NCBI GenBank assembly: GCA_020445005.1
Contig: JAGRHM010000286.1
Span: 1-9,306 of the forward strand
Length of the DNA: 9,306 nt
Source: Candidatus Competibacteraceae bacterium
Lineage (GTDB): Bacteria; Pseudomonadota; Gammaproteobacteria; Competibacterales; Competibacteraceae
Direction: 5' to 3'
Part shown: positions 1 through 5,676 of the stretch, piece after piece
Numbering within the stretch: position 1 is the stretch's first letter
Layout: each line of letters begins with the position of its first letter
The notes under the pieces: generated by a model
Seen by the model: only the letters and a program-made list of their open reading frames with translations
Told to the model about the DNA's origin: nothing
Database searches by the model: none
Translations under genes and position numbers: made by a program

Positions 1-1087
1 CCGCATGCCGCGCCGCCATGCCCTTAATCGCGTCATGTTGCCAGTCACAGAGTTGCAGAAAACGCGGGCGGTCACGATTGGCCAGATCCAAAAGATCGGT
101 GACGATCCGTTCTCCTAACCCCATGCGTAAGGCCGACCAGGCGGCGTCGCGTAATACATTATCGCGAGCGGCGGTTGGTTGCAGGTCAGGGCAATCCACC
201 ACGCCGCGCACAAAGCCCGCCCATTCCGGCAGCAACTCGGTATCGTTTGGACGAATCGCCATCCGCGCCTGAAACAGGTCGACCGTACCGCTGGTTGAAC
301 TGCCCGGCGTGTAGCGGGCCGGGATGAATAACCCGCCCAACGCGCGTGGTTGCGCCAAGTCAATGGGAATAACCAGCAACGCCGGATCGGCGTAACGCTG
401 GCTGAGAAAAGCCGCCAGCAGTTGTTCTCGCTCGACGGGATCGTTCCAACCCGGTTCATGCCAAGGCGCATTAACGGCGTTGATCGGGCCATAGCCGTTC
501 AACAGGATCGGAAACGGCAGAAAATCGGCGTAGCGGCGCACCACTTGGCGGATCAAACGCCCGTCCAGAAAGTCGGTCCGGTCAGGCGCTAACGTGACCA
601 TAACCTGAGTGCCCGGTGGTTGCGCAGTCGCCGACCGAGCCTCCAGTTGATAATCTTCGCCACCATGATTGACCCAGCGCCAGGTTTGCAGCGCCCCAGA
701 CTTACGGGTGAGAACCTCGACCTGCTCAGCCACCACAAAAGCGGACAGTAAGCCGATGCCGAATTGCCCAATGGTCGCCACCGCCACATCGCGCGCCGCC
801 AGTTCCTGAGCGTGATGACCGGTGCCAGTGCTGCCAATGACGCTTAGGAATTCCTCAATGTCGCACTGATCCATGCCGCTGCCGTTGTCGGTGAAGCGCA
901 ACGTCCGGTTCGCATCGTCCACATCAATACGGATTTCACCCGCCGGCTGCGGCGTGTGAACCTGGCGTAACTGGATGCTGTCATGAGCGTTTTGCAGCAG
1001 TTCACGAATAAACACTTCCGGTTCCGGGTACAGGCTTTTCGCCAGCAACCGGACCAGACCCTGAAAGCTGGTGCGCATCTTGGGCAT
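1..1087 (-). CDS. HSP90-family ATPase/chaperone (partial, C-terminus beyond the left edge)
   Basis: The frame reads leftward from ATG 1087-1085 without a stop for 362 codons to the window edge. It encodes a GHKL-type ATP-binding domain of the HSP90 family. Visible are the N-box RELLQNAHDS (residues 28-37, with E29, N33 and D36), the Mg/ATP loop DNGSGM (67-72), the lid segment IGSTGTG (84-90) and the glycine-rich GQFGIGLLSAF (107-117). A middle domain follows, with an arginine-containing DLQPTAARDNV segment near residue 300 that parallels the LPLNVSRE segment of HtpG. The start MPKMRTSFQGLVRLLAKSLY differs from canonical HtpG, so this may be one of the shorter HSP90-like proteins rather than HtpG itself; the missing C-terminus prevents a decision. 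No strong Shine-Dalgarno sequence precedes the start, and ATG 1078-1076 is an alternative. Family membership is secure; client proteins and role are unknown. Confidence 0.9.
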   Translation of the reverse strand, partial: MPKMRTSFQGLVRLLAKSLYPEPEVFIRELLQNAHDSIQLRQVHTPQPAGEIRIDVDDANRTLRFTDNGSGMDQCDIEEFLSVIGSTGTGHHAQELAARDVAVATIGQFGIGLLSAFVVAEQVEVLTRKSGALQTWRWVNHGGEDYQLEARSATAQPPGTQVMVTLAPDRTDFLDGRLIRQVVRRYADFLPFPILLNGYGPINAVNAPWHEPGWNDPVEREQLLAAFLSQRYADPALLVIPIDLAQPRALGGLFIPARYTPGSSTSGTVDLFQARMAIRPNDTELLPEWAGFVRGVVDCPDLQPTAARDNVLRDAAWSALRMGLGERIVTDLLDLANRDRPRFLQLCDWQHDAIKGMAARHA

Positions 1088-1189
1088 GGGGAAACTCGCG
1101 GTTTGCGGTAAGCTAATCGTCGTTTACTTGCTTTTCACGAGTGCGACCGCCCGGTCCGTAGTCCCGTTGCAGAGGATGTGATTCCCACT

Positions 1190-1322
1190 CGATGATTGCG
1201 GTTTGAAGCTGTTATTATGGTTTCATTCGCAATAATGTGGTTTGAACGCGACCGATAGAATCACTTCATGTGGTCGAAAAAAACCGATGATTGCGGTTCG
1301 ACGCCCCGATGATTGCAGTTCG
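1190..1322. repeat. Cluster of degenerate ~16-22 bp repeats (CGATGATTGCGGTTYG type)
   Basis: Three near-identical 16-mers occur at 1190-1205, 1285-1300 and 1307-1322 (CGATGATTGCGGTTTG, CGATGATTGCGGTTCG, CGATGATTGCAGTTCG). More diverged copies with the core GGTTT or GGTCG lie near 1219, 1239 and 1272. Core-to-core spacings are about 19, 20, 33, 23 and 22 bp, so most copies sit on the same face of the helix. Such multi-copy sites are known at the ends of elements with Mu-type transposases (IS21, Tn7-like) and in some operators. No transposase of those families is in the window, so the function is open. Confidence 0.55.
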
Positions 1323-1339
1323 CTGCAGATAGACGTTAG

Positions 1340-1375
1340 AAACTTTCCCATGTTGGGTTGTTATCTGGAAAGTTT
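1340..1375. repeat. 9-bp perfect inverted repeat
   Basis: AAACTTTCC (1340-1348) is the exact reverse complement of GGAAAGTTT (1367-1375), with an 18-base loop. No T-run follows on either strand, so it is not a typical intrinsic terminator. It lies 74 bp beyond the stop of the minus-strand DUF4388-like gene and could stabilise a transcript end or bind a protein; its role is unassigned. Confidence 0.45.
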
Positions 1376-1448
1376 TGGCAAGAAATCGGCGAAAGAACGC
1401 CTCACAGAATTTTCTCAGGTTTGGGCTTACAACCCTCCACTAGGCCGA

Positions 1449-2018
1449 TTAAGAGGTAGTAGCTAGACTTTGATCCATCAGGAGTTTTTGTCTAACCTGT
1501 TCTTTAAATTGAAGCGACTCCTTCCATTCAGGAATTTCTTTAGCCAGCAAGTCAATCGACATGTCCAGATTCAAATCCTGTCGTAGAACCTTGTTGCAGA
1601 TCACCGGTGCTACGGGGCCCATAAATTCGGTTAATACTTCTTTCAACACTTCCAGAGTCTGCTGGGAAAGTGTTTTAGCGGTCGTTTTAACTGCCCCCGA
1701 TTTCGGAGAAGAAATACTGCCGCCACTGAGAAAATTAAAAATATCGGTGGTTGAAGGTTGCCAATCAGGGTCAGGAGTGACACTGCTGCTCTTGATAAAT
1801 TGAAACCAGTTAGGTTTGATCTGCTGGATCAGCGATAGTGCTTCCGCCCCCCGCTTATTCTTATAAGACAAGGTTACGATGTTGCCGTTCAGAAGACCAA
1901 TTCGGATCATTTGGCGATTTTCTGCCACAATAGTCATATTGCCAGAGAGTTTATCTTGAAAAATTTTCTGGAGTTCGGCTACTACTTGAGCCAAAGATAA
2001 CGGTTGTGAATTGCTCAT
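1449..2018 (-). CDS. DUF4388-like signalling protein of 189 aa (putative partner of the haem/HAMP sensor)
   Basis: This is a soluble protein with no signal peptide or membrane segment. Residues 8-78 look like a DUF4388/PATAN-type domain: an amphipathic helix, then the RIGLLNGNIVTLSY strand-turn-strand and a GAEALSLI helix, ending at WFQF. A Ser/Thr/Pro-rich linker (about 79-115) leads to a helical C-terminal domain (about 116-185) with the motif EFMGPVAPVICNKVL (131-145). GPxA helices of this kind occur in the C-terminal domains of some bacterial signalling proteins. There are no kinase, receiver or nucleotide-cyclase motifs. AAGG stands 9 bases before the ATG. The gene follows the haem/HAMP sensor on the same strand with a 123-bp gap and shares its lower G+C. 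I infer an adaptor or output role for that sensor; the domain assignment is by eye and moderately sure, the function is not. Confidence 0.6.
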   Translation of the reverse strand: MSNSQPLSLAQVVAELQKIFQDKLSGNMTIVAENRQMIRIGLLNGNIVTLSYKNKRGAEALSLIQQIKPNWFQFIKSSSVTPDPDWQPSTTDIFNFLSGGSISSPKSGAVKTTAKTLSQQTLEVLKEVLTEFMGPVAPVICNKVLRQDLNLDMSIDLLAKEIPEWKESLQFKEQVRQKLLMDQSLATTS

Positions 2019-2070
2019 GTCAATTAACCTTAAATGGAATTTAGAAAATTGATACCTAAGTGACGATAAG

Positions 2071-2128
2071 TGCTAGCTCAATCAGCTTGTGACGGCAATG
2101 AAAGCGTCTTTATATGAAGGAGCTAGCA
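2071..2128. repeat. 9-bp inverted repeat between sensor and DUF4388-like genes
   Basis: TGCTAGCTC (2071-2079) and GAGCTAGCA (2120-2128) are perfect reverse complements separated by 40 bases, in the 123-bp gap between the two module genes. Each arm contains the palindrome GCTAGC, so it could be a pair of operator half-sites for the downstream gene or a weak RNA stem reducing read-through. There is no T-run, so I do not call a terminator. Confidence 0.4.
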
Positions 2129-2141
2129 TGCTGAATATTGA

Positions 2142-3047
2142 CTATCCTTTTGATTGCCCCATCGTCCATTTTAAGCTGCGCCGCAATAGCTCAAAAGAAT
2201 GAGCGAGTTCACCAATTTCGCTGCCATCCCGCTTAACGCTAATCTCTTGCTCAAGATTCCCCTTGCTTAGAACAACTGCTGCCTCCGTAATGCTTGCGAT
2301 TGGCAGAAGAATGCTTCTCTTTACTAGGGTGTTAATTATTAGAAATATTAAGCTGAAAATCAAGGTAATTATCCCTACTGCTACAAGCCCGCGTTGAATC
2401 ACTAAAGTGTTGACATCTGCTAATGGAACACCCAGGTTAATTGTGCCCACAACGCTGTCAGTTTGATAATTATAGCCGCTTGTCGTGCCGTACTTGCTAG
2501 TTATTGGCATAGGGGCGCTTTTCGGATCACCGTGGCATACCATACATTCTTTTTTAGCCACACTGGGGCGAGAGGAAACCAGAAACCGTTCGCCATTAAT
2601 CTCGCCAATTTGTATTATTTCATCTAATTTTCTATCTTCACGATATTGATCTAATAATTTTTTTTCAAACGGCCCCGCCATATTTTTTAGATTCAATGGA
2701 TTATCAGAAGCAACTTTAATGTAGTAGTTAGGTTGCCTTTTAATAAAATAGTTAGCCACCTTGCTTGTTGCCACAGCCCCAGACATTGTAGGTGATTGAA
2801 ACATTTTTGCTTCCATGAGATCTGGGCGAACATCCTTTGAGATATACTCTCTCATAGAAGTAACCATATCCAACATTAATGTTAATTCTTTATTAGATTC
2901 CGCATGTACTTGGTACTGTGTGACCAAATAAATAATCGGAATGCTAATCATAATAGTGATGATATATAGCCAGACTATCGATTTACGAAATCGCTTTATT
3001 AAGCTATTTGTGATGACCGGTCCCATAGGATTTTTCTCGTTTGCCAT
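2142..3047 (-). CDS. Tll0287-like (DUF3365) c-type haem sensor with HAMP domain, no output domain
   Basis: This is an inner-membrane sensor of 301 residues from the chosen start. A first membrane helix spans about 24-44. A periplasmic Tll0287-like/DUF3365 domain covers about 45-215 and contains CMVCH (168-172), a CxxCH covalent-haem site followed by GDP, plus the family-type stretch NYYIKVASDNPLNLKN (107-122). A second helix spans about 220-241 and a HAMP relay about 242-293, with SEIGELAHSF near its end. Only some eight residues follow HAMP: there is no methyl-accepting, kinase, GGDEF or cyclase domain. I chose ATG 3047-3045 because GGAG lies 7 bases upstream; an in-frame ATG at 3074 would add nine residues without a good site. 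I infer redox or gas sensing through the haem, with signalling to a separate protein, perhaps the adjacent DUF4388-like product. Lower G+C than the flanking genes suggests acquisition. Confidence 0.8.
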   Translation of the reverse strand: MANEKNPMGPVITNSLIKRFRKSIVWLYIITIMISIPIIYLVTQYQVHAESNKELTLMLDMVTSMREYISKDVRPDLMEAKMFQSPTMSGAVATSKVANYFIKRQPNYYIKVASDNPLNLKNMAGPFEKKLLDQYREDRKLDEIIQIGEINGERFLVSSRPSVAKKECMVCHGDPKSAPMPITSKYGTTSGYNYQTDSVVGTINLGVPLADVNTLVIQRGLVAVGIITLIFSLIFLIINTLVKRSILLPIASITEAAVVLSKGNLEQEISVKRDGSEIGELAHSFELLRRSLKWTMGQSKG

Positions 3048-3100
3048 TGCAGTTCTCCAATTTACCGATGTCAATTAGTGCGATGTTCGACCTTATCAGA

Positions 3101-3135
3101 CAATCAGCTCCCTGAATCGAGGGTCTGGCTGATTG
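3101..3135. repeat. Two-step hairpin in the leader of the sensor gene
   Basis: CAATCAGC (3101-3108) pairs with GCTGATTG (3128-3135). Inside, CCCT (3110-3113) pairs with AGGG (3120-3123) around a six-base loop, leaving a 1/4-base internal bulge. Read leftward it would lie 54-88 bases before the sensor's start codon, so it may be a 5'-UTR structure or an operator. No T-run follows it. Confidence 0.5.
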
Positions 3136-3149
3136 AGTACGTGGTTCAC

Positions 3150-3180
3150 AAAAATCTGGGGAGTATGAGTTAAGATTTTT
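3150..3180. repeat. 8-bp inverted repeat AAAAATCT/AGATTTTT
   Basis: AAAAATCT (3150-3157) and AGATTTTT (3173-3180) are perfect reverse complements around a 15-base loop. The stem is A+T-dominated and weak as RNA, so an operator or a chance feature of AT-rich DNA is as likely as a functional hairpin. Confidence 0.3.
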
Positions 3181-3249
3181 ACATCATCATTCCATGTCCA
3201 GATTGTTTCGGATAAAACATGACCTTAGAAATATAAGCAAATAATGAGC

Positions 3250-3293
3250 CAATAATAAAATTTAAATAGGTGTTTGAATTTTAAATATTATTG
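3250..3293. repeat. Imperfect AT-rich inverted repeat
   Basis: CAATAATA (3250-3257) is the reverse complement of TATTATTG (3286-3293). The bases between include the partly complementary AATTTAAAT- and ATTTTAAAT-like stretches, allowing a longer imperfect stem. It is the first of three consecutive AT-rich inverted repeats before the transposon remnant. Confidence 0.35.
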
Positions 3294-3314
3294 TTTGATT
3301 GGGATCTCGATAGA

Positions 3315-3346
3315 TTATTTTTAACAATTTTTGTTGTTAAAAATAA
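3315..3346. repeat. 13-bp perfect hairpin containing TTAACAA
   Basis: TTATTTTTAACAA (3315-3327) and TTGTTAAAAATAA (3334-3346) are exact reverse complements separated by the six bases TTTTTG. The TTAACAA/TTGTTAA core recurs in the same inverted arrangement in the next hairpin at 3385-3432, which argues against pure chance and for a repeated binding site. Confidence 0.5.
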
Positions 3347-3384
3347 GGTAGATTTTTATTTTTTTAATATATTTCAAGTAAATG

Positions 3385-3432
3385 GATATTAACAATAAAA
3401 GTTGTAGATAACAACCGTTATTGTTAACTATC
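3385..3432. repeat. Long interrupted hairpin containing TTAACAA
   Basis: GATA (3385-3388) and TTAACAATAA (3389-3398) pair with TTATTGTTAA (3418-3427) and TATC (3429-3432), with one bulged C at 3428. GTTGT (3401-3405) then pairs with ACAAC (3411-3415) around AGATA. This gives about 19 base pairs broken by one 2/2 internal loop and the bulge. It shares the TTAACAA core with the hairpin at 3315-3346. Confidence 0.5.
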
Positions 3433-3674
3433 ACTAATTCTCAAAAGGATTCTATCGGCCATCCGAGCACATGTTACCTCTGCTGCCAGGTTTCAAATAA
3501 AACACACAGACCGGATTCACACGGCACCGGATACGCGATATGACTGCGACACCGCATCCACCCGAGTTCGATAGTTCAGCCCTCAATGTCACTACTGTTA
3601 ATCAATAAAAACAATATCTTGACCAGAGAACCCTAGCACTTTTGTGGTGGCGCGTCTACCTCGCCAGATTTTGA

Positions 3675-3702
3675 TTGACTTGGATGAGCGCGCTGATAAA
3701 GT
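3675..3702 (+). promoter_or_regulatory. Possible sigma-70 promoter of the transposase remnant
   Basis: TTGACT (3675-3680) and TAAAGT (3697-3702) are separated by 16 bases and end seven bases before the ATG at 3709. The -35 box is good and the -10 box is weak. The position fits a short-leader transposase promoter, but it now drives only a broken frame. Confidence 0.35.
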
Positions 3703-3708
3703 GGCGGC

Positions 3709-4035
3709 ATGTTGGTGAAGATTACCACCTCAGGCAGCCGTCGCTACGTCCAATGGGTCGAGTCCTTTCGCGATGAAGGCGGGCCGGGTCAAGAAATGCA
3801 TCTTGGCCACCCTCGGGCGGCTTGATCCACTGGACGGTGGACTCGATACCATCATCAACGGTTTGTTCAAAGCATGTTTGGAGCACTACCGGATGCGTTG
3901 ATCGATGATCAAGCCCCGGTGGAGACTGTCGTCGCCGGTGTGCTGTGCCCGATGATCGCCCAGGATTTAGCGGTGGTCTTCTACGATCTGAAGACGATCC
4001 GCGCCGGAGGGTCGAGTACCCCCTTACAAGGGTAG
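3709..4035 (+). pseudogene. Decayed IS1634-type (IS4 superfamily) transposase remnant
   Basis: Three fragments of one transposase can be read. Fragment one starts at ATG 3709 and includes SGSRRYVQWVESFRDEGG (about residues 8-25). A +1 shift near 3781-3785 leads to fragment two (3785-3901), which carries KKCILATLGRLDPLDGGLD and INGLF and stops at TGA 3899-3901. Fragment three (3904-4035) returns to the first frame with PMIAQDLAVVFYDLKTIRAGG, then a TAG. The order N-terminal YVQxVES, LGRLD, then VFYDxxT matches IS1634-type transposases, where the Asp of YDxT is the first catalytic acidic residue. Roughly a hundred residues that normally separate the last two blocks are missing, as is everything after the first catalytic motif. 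The gene is dead by frameshift, internal deletion and 3' truncation. Family assignment is from memory of conserved blocks. Confidence 0.65.
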
Positions 4036-4151
4036 GTTTTTTCACGTCTCTCCTTCTGGCAGTGGTAACGAAAAATCATCGGTGGTCATCAGGATCGCTG
4101 GCCAGGGTTCAGGGCAACCGTGACCGATGGGGAGTGGCTGATGATTGACCT

Positions 4152-4342
4152 GACATTCCGCACATCACTCAGCCATCTCCGGAATAAAGTAAAGACCGTG
4201 CTTCGGCGTACTCTATCGAGTCCACGCCCCACCACAACATGTAGGCAAGCTGCCAAAAGTCAGCATAAATTCTATTCTTAATAAATTGAATTAAAAGATA
4301 TATTTCTAATTAACGAATTAGAAATCTAGTGTGCGGAATGTC
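4152..4342. mobile_element. Possible MITE-like relic or abutting IS ends (13-bp inverted repeats)
   Basis: GACATTCCGCACA (4152-4164) and TGTGCGGAATGTC (4330-4342) are perfect reverse complements 191 bp apart end to end; the next bases outward (CT and GG) match only partly. The interior encodes nothing recognisable and carries an AT-rich hairpin. A short non-coding segment bounded by inverted repeats beside a dead transposase suggests a miniature element or leftover insertion-sequence ends. No clear target-site duplication is seen (TTGACC at 4145-4150 against TTTACC near 4346-4351 is only a weak match). A transcription-factor site pair is an alternative. Confidence 0.45.
4302..4325. repeat. 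10-bp perfect hairpin next to the right inverted repeat
   Basis: ATTTCTAATT (4302-4311) and AATTAGAAAT (4316-4325) are exact reverse complements around the four-base loop AACG, four bases before the right arm at 4330. All but two of the base pairs are A-T. It may be a sub-terminal element of the putative relic. Confidence 0.45.
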
Positions 4343-4405
4343 GGGTTTACCATGTTCTCGCCAGCCTCTGCTTCCACGCCTCATCATCCCGGATACCCTG
4401 CGCTC

Positions 4406-5623
4406 ATGACGACCCACTCTGTTTCCCCCGCCGAATTTGCCCCCTTGCGCCTACGCAAGAATGAAGATCGCCGGTTGCGCGCCGGCCACCTGTGGGTTTA
4501 CAGCAACGAGATCGATGTGGAAGCGACGCCGCTGCGCAATTTCCAACCCGGTCAGCCGGTGGCCATTCAAGCCAATAACGGTCAATTCATCGGCACGGGC
4601 TATATCAATCCACATGTTCTGCTGTGCGCGCGCCTGGTCAGCCGCGATGTGGAGCATCCGTTGAACTCGTCGCTGCTGGTGCATCGTCTGAACGTGGCGC
4701 TGAGCTTGCGCGAGCGGATTTACGAGCGGCCCTTTTACCGGCTGGTCTATGGCGAAGGGGACGGGTTACCGGGTTTGATCGTGGATCGCTACGGCGATTT
4801 GTGCGTCGCGCAGATCACTACAGCCGGCATGGAGCGACTCAAGGACGAGGTGTTGGCGGCCTTGCAGAAAGTGCTGAAGCCGGCGGCGGTGCTGTGGCGC
4901 AATGACAGTCCCATGCGAGAGTTGGAAGGCTTGGATCGCTATGTCGCCGAGGCCGTGGGCGAGGTTCCTGAACTCGTCACCGTTGAGGAGGATGGTCTGC
5001 ATTTCCAGGTCGCGCCGCGCACCGGCCAGAAAACCGGCTGGTTTTATGATCAGCGGGATAATCGCGCCCGGCTGGATCGCTACGTTCGCGACCGGCGGGT
5101 GCTGGATGTGTTCAGTTATGTCGGGGCCTGGGGTATTCGCGCTGCCGCGTGCGGCGCACGGGAAGCGCAGGTGGTCGACAGTTCCGCGCCGGCGCTGGAG
5201 TTGGCAAGGGCTAATGCCGCATTAAACAAGGTTAGTGAGCGAGTGCAGTTCCAGCAGGGCGACGCTTTTGAAGTATTGAAAGCGTTGCGCGAGGCCCGCG
5301 AACGCTTCGACGTGGTGGTCGTCGATCCGCCCGCTTTTATCAAACGCCGCAAGGATTTCAAGGAGGGGGCGCTGGCCTACCGGCGGCTGAATGAAATGGC
5401 CATGCAAGTCCTGGAGCGGGATGGTCTGCTCGTTTCCTGTTCCTGTTCGCAATTATTATCACGTGACCTGTTGATCCAGACCTTGTTGCAAGCCGCCCGG
5501 CATCTGGATCGCAATCTGGTGATTCTGGAGCAGGGGCGGCAGGGACCCGATCATCCTGTGCCGCCAGCCATTCCCGAAACCGAATATCTCAAAATGGTGT
5601 TAGCCCGGGTGTTGCCCGCTTAA
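4406..5623 (+). CDS. rlmI: RlmI-type 23S rRNA (cytosine-C5) methyltransferase
   Basis: This is a class I S-adenosylmethionine-dependent methyltransferase of 405 residues (E. coli RlmI, which makes m5C1962 in 23S rRNA, has 396). An N-terminal PUA-like RNA-binding domain includes RRLRAGHLWVYSNEID. It is followed by YGEGDGLPGLIVDRYGD and the RlmI-typical KTGWFYDQRDNR. The SAM-binding fold begins at VLDVFSYVGAWG (232-243), motif IV is VVDPPAF (305-311) and the catalytic-cysteine block is VSCSCS (343-348). I prefer ATG 4406 because the product then begins at the family's usual position; in-frame ATG 4352 and GTG 4331 would add residues with no family match, and GTG 4331 lies inside the inverted repeat. 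No strong ribosome site precedes any of them. It converges on the GFA gene with a 53-bp gap. RlmI is the best fit; another member of the same rRNA methyltransferase group is possible. Confidence 0.88.
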   Translation: MTTHSVSPAEFAPLRLRKNEDRRLRAGHLWVYSNEIDVEATPLRNFQPGQPVAIQANNGQFIGTGYINPHVLLCARLVSRDVEHPLNSSLLVHRLNVALSLRERIYERPFYRLVYGEGDGLPGLIVDRYGDLCVAQITTAGMERLKDEVLAALQKVLKPAAVLWRNDSPMRELEGLDRYVAEAVGEVPELVTVEEDGLHFQVAPRTGQKTGWFYDQRDNRARLDRYVRDRRVLDVFSYVGAWGIRAAACGAREAQVVDSSAPALELARANAALNKVSERVQFQQGDAFEVLKALREARERFDVVVVDPPAFIKRRKDFKEGALAYRRLNEMAMQVLERDGLLVSCSCSQLLSRDLLIQTLLQAARHLDRNLVILEQGRQGPDHPVPPAIPETEYLKMVLARVLPA

Positions 5624-5676
5624 CGTCAACCGCAGTTCGGGGATCCGTGCAGAAACTTCCTGGAGTCTTCGCTGGA

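Larger units (their letters stand above)
1088..1448. other. Gene-free stretch between the HSP90-like and DUF4388-like genes
   Basis: No convincing gene lies in these 361 bases. The plus-strand frame 1242-1466 resembles no protein I recognise and runs into the end of the minus-strand gene. The stretch contains the degenerate repeat cluster (1190-1322) and the inverted repeat 1340-1375, listed separately. It must also hold the promoter of the HSP90-like gene, but I cannot place -10 and -35 boxes with confidence. Confidence 0.6.
3048..3708. other. Long AT-rich gene-free region upstream of the sensor
   Basis: No gene is supportable in these 661 bases. Counted by hand, 3241-3420 has about 35 G/C in 180 (19%), far below the surrounding genes. 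Five inverted repeats fall between 3101 and 3432 (listed separately). From about 3470 the composition returns towards normal, but the sequence encodes nothing I recognise; it may be decayed DNA from the element whose transposase remnant begins at 3709. The region should contain the leftward promoter of the sensor module. Confidence 0.6.
4036..4405. other. Gene-free stretch with mobile-element relics upstream of rlmI
   Basis: No supportable gene lies here. It contains the inverted-repeat pair at 4152 and 4342 and a hairpin at 4302-4325. The interior around 4261-4325 is AT-rich, unlike rlmI. The right repeat ends 63 bp before the chosen rlmI start, so the rlmI promoter either lies within the relic or was replaced by it. 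Confidence 0.55.

Noticed and set aside
1100..1207. Minus-strand frame containing TAIIEWESHPLQRDYGPGGR, which resembles the IEWE end of GMP synthase.
   Set aside because: The similarity covers only four residues, the frame has no start codon after its upstream TAA, and it continues about 20 residues past that motif, so it is most likely chance.
1190..1322. The repeat cluster was considered as a CRISPR array.
   Set aside because: Repeats are short, degenerate and separated by only a few bases, with no spacer-sized gaps and no cas genes in the window.
1242..1466. Plus-strand 74-codon frame.
   Set aside because: It runs through the repeat cluster and the inverted repeat and overlaps the end of the minus-strand gene; no domain or ribosome site supports it.
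2128..2202. Plus-strand 24-codon frame (MLNIDYPF...) preceded by GAAGGAG five bases before its ATG.
   Set aside because: The ribosome site is strong, but most of the frame is antisense to the 3' end of the sensor gene and the peptide matches nothing I know; the GGAG is also part of the inverted repeat at 2120-2128.
3722..4045. Minus-strand 107-codon frame with a GTG start and AGGAG four bases upstream.
   Set aside because: It is antisense to the transposase remnant, is rich in Arg, Pro and Ser as shadow frames of G+C-rich genes often are, and has no recognisable domain.
4042..4089. Minus-strand frame MTTDDFSLPLPEGET ending in a TGA that overlaps the GTG above.
   Set aside because: The peptide looks gene-like and could be the truncated start of an interrupted gene, but 15 codons without a good ribosome site or family match are not enough to call.
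3945..4148. Plus-strand 67-codon frame downstream of the transposase blocks.
   Set aside because: Its first part is an out-of-frame reading of the transposase remnant and the rest has no recognisable content.
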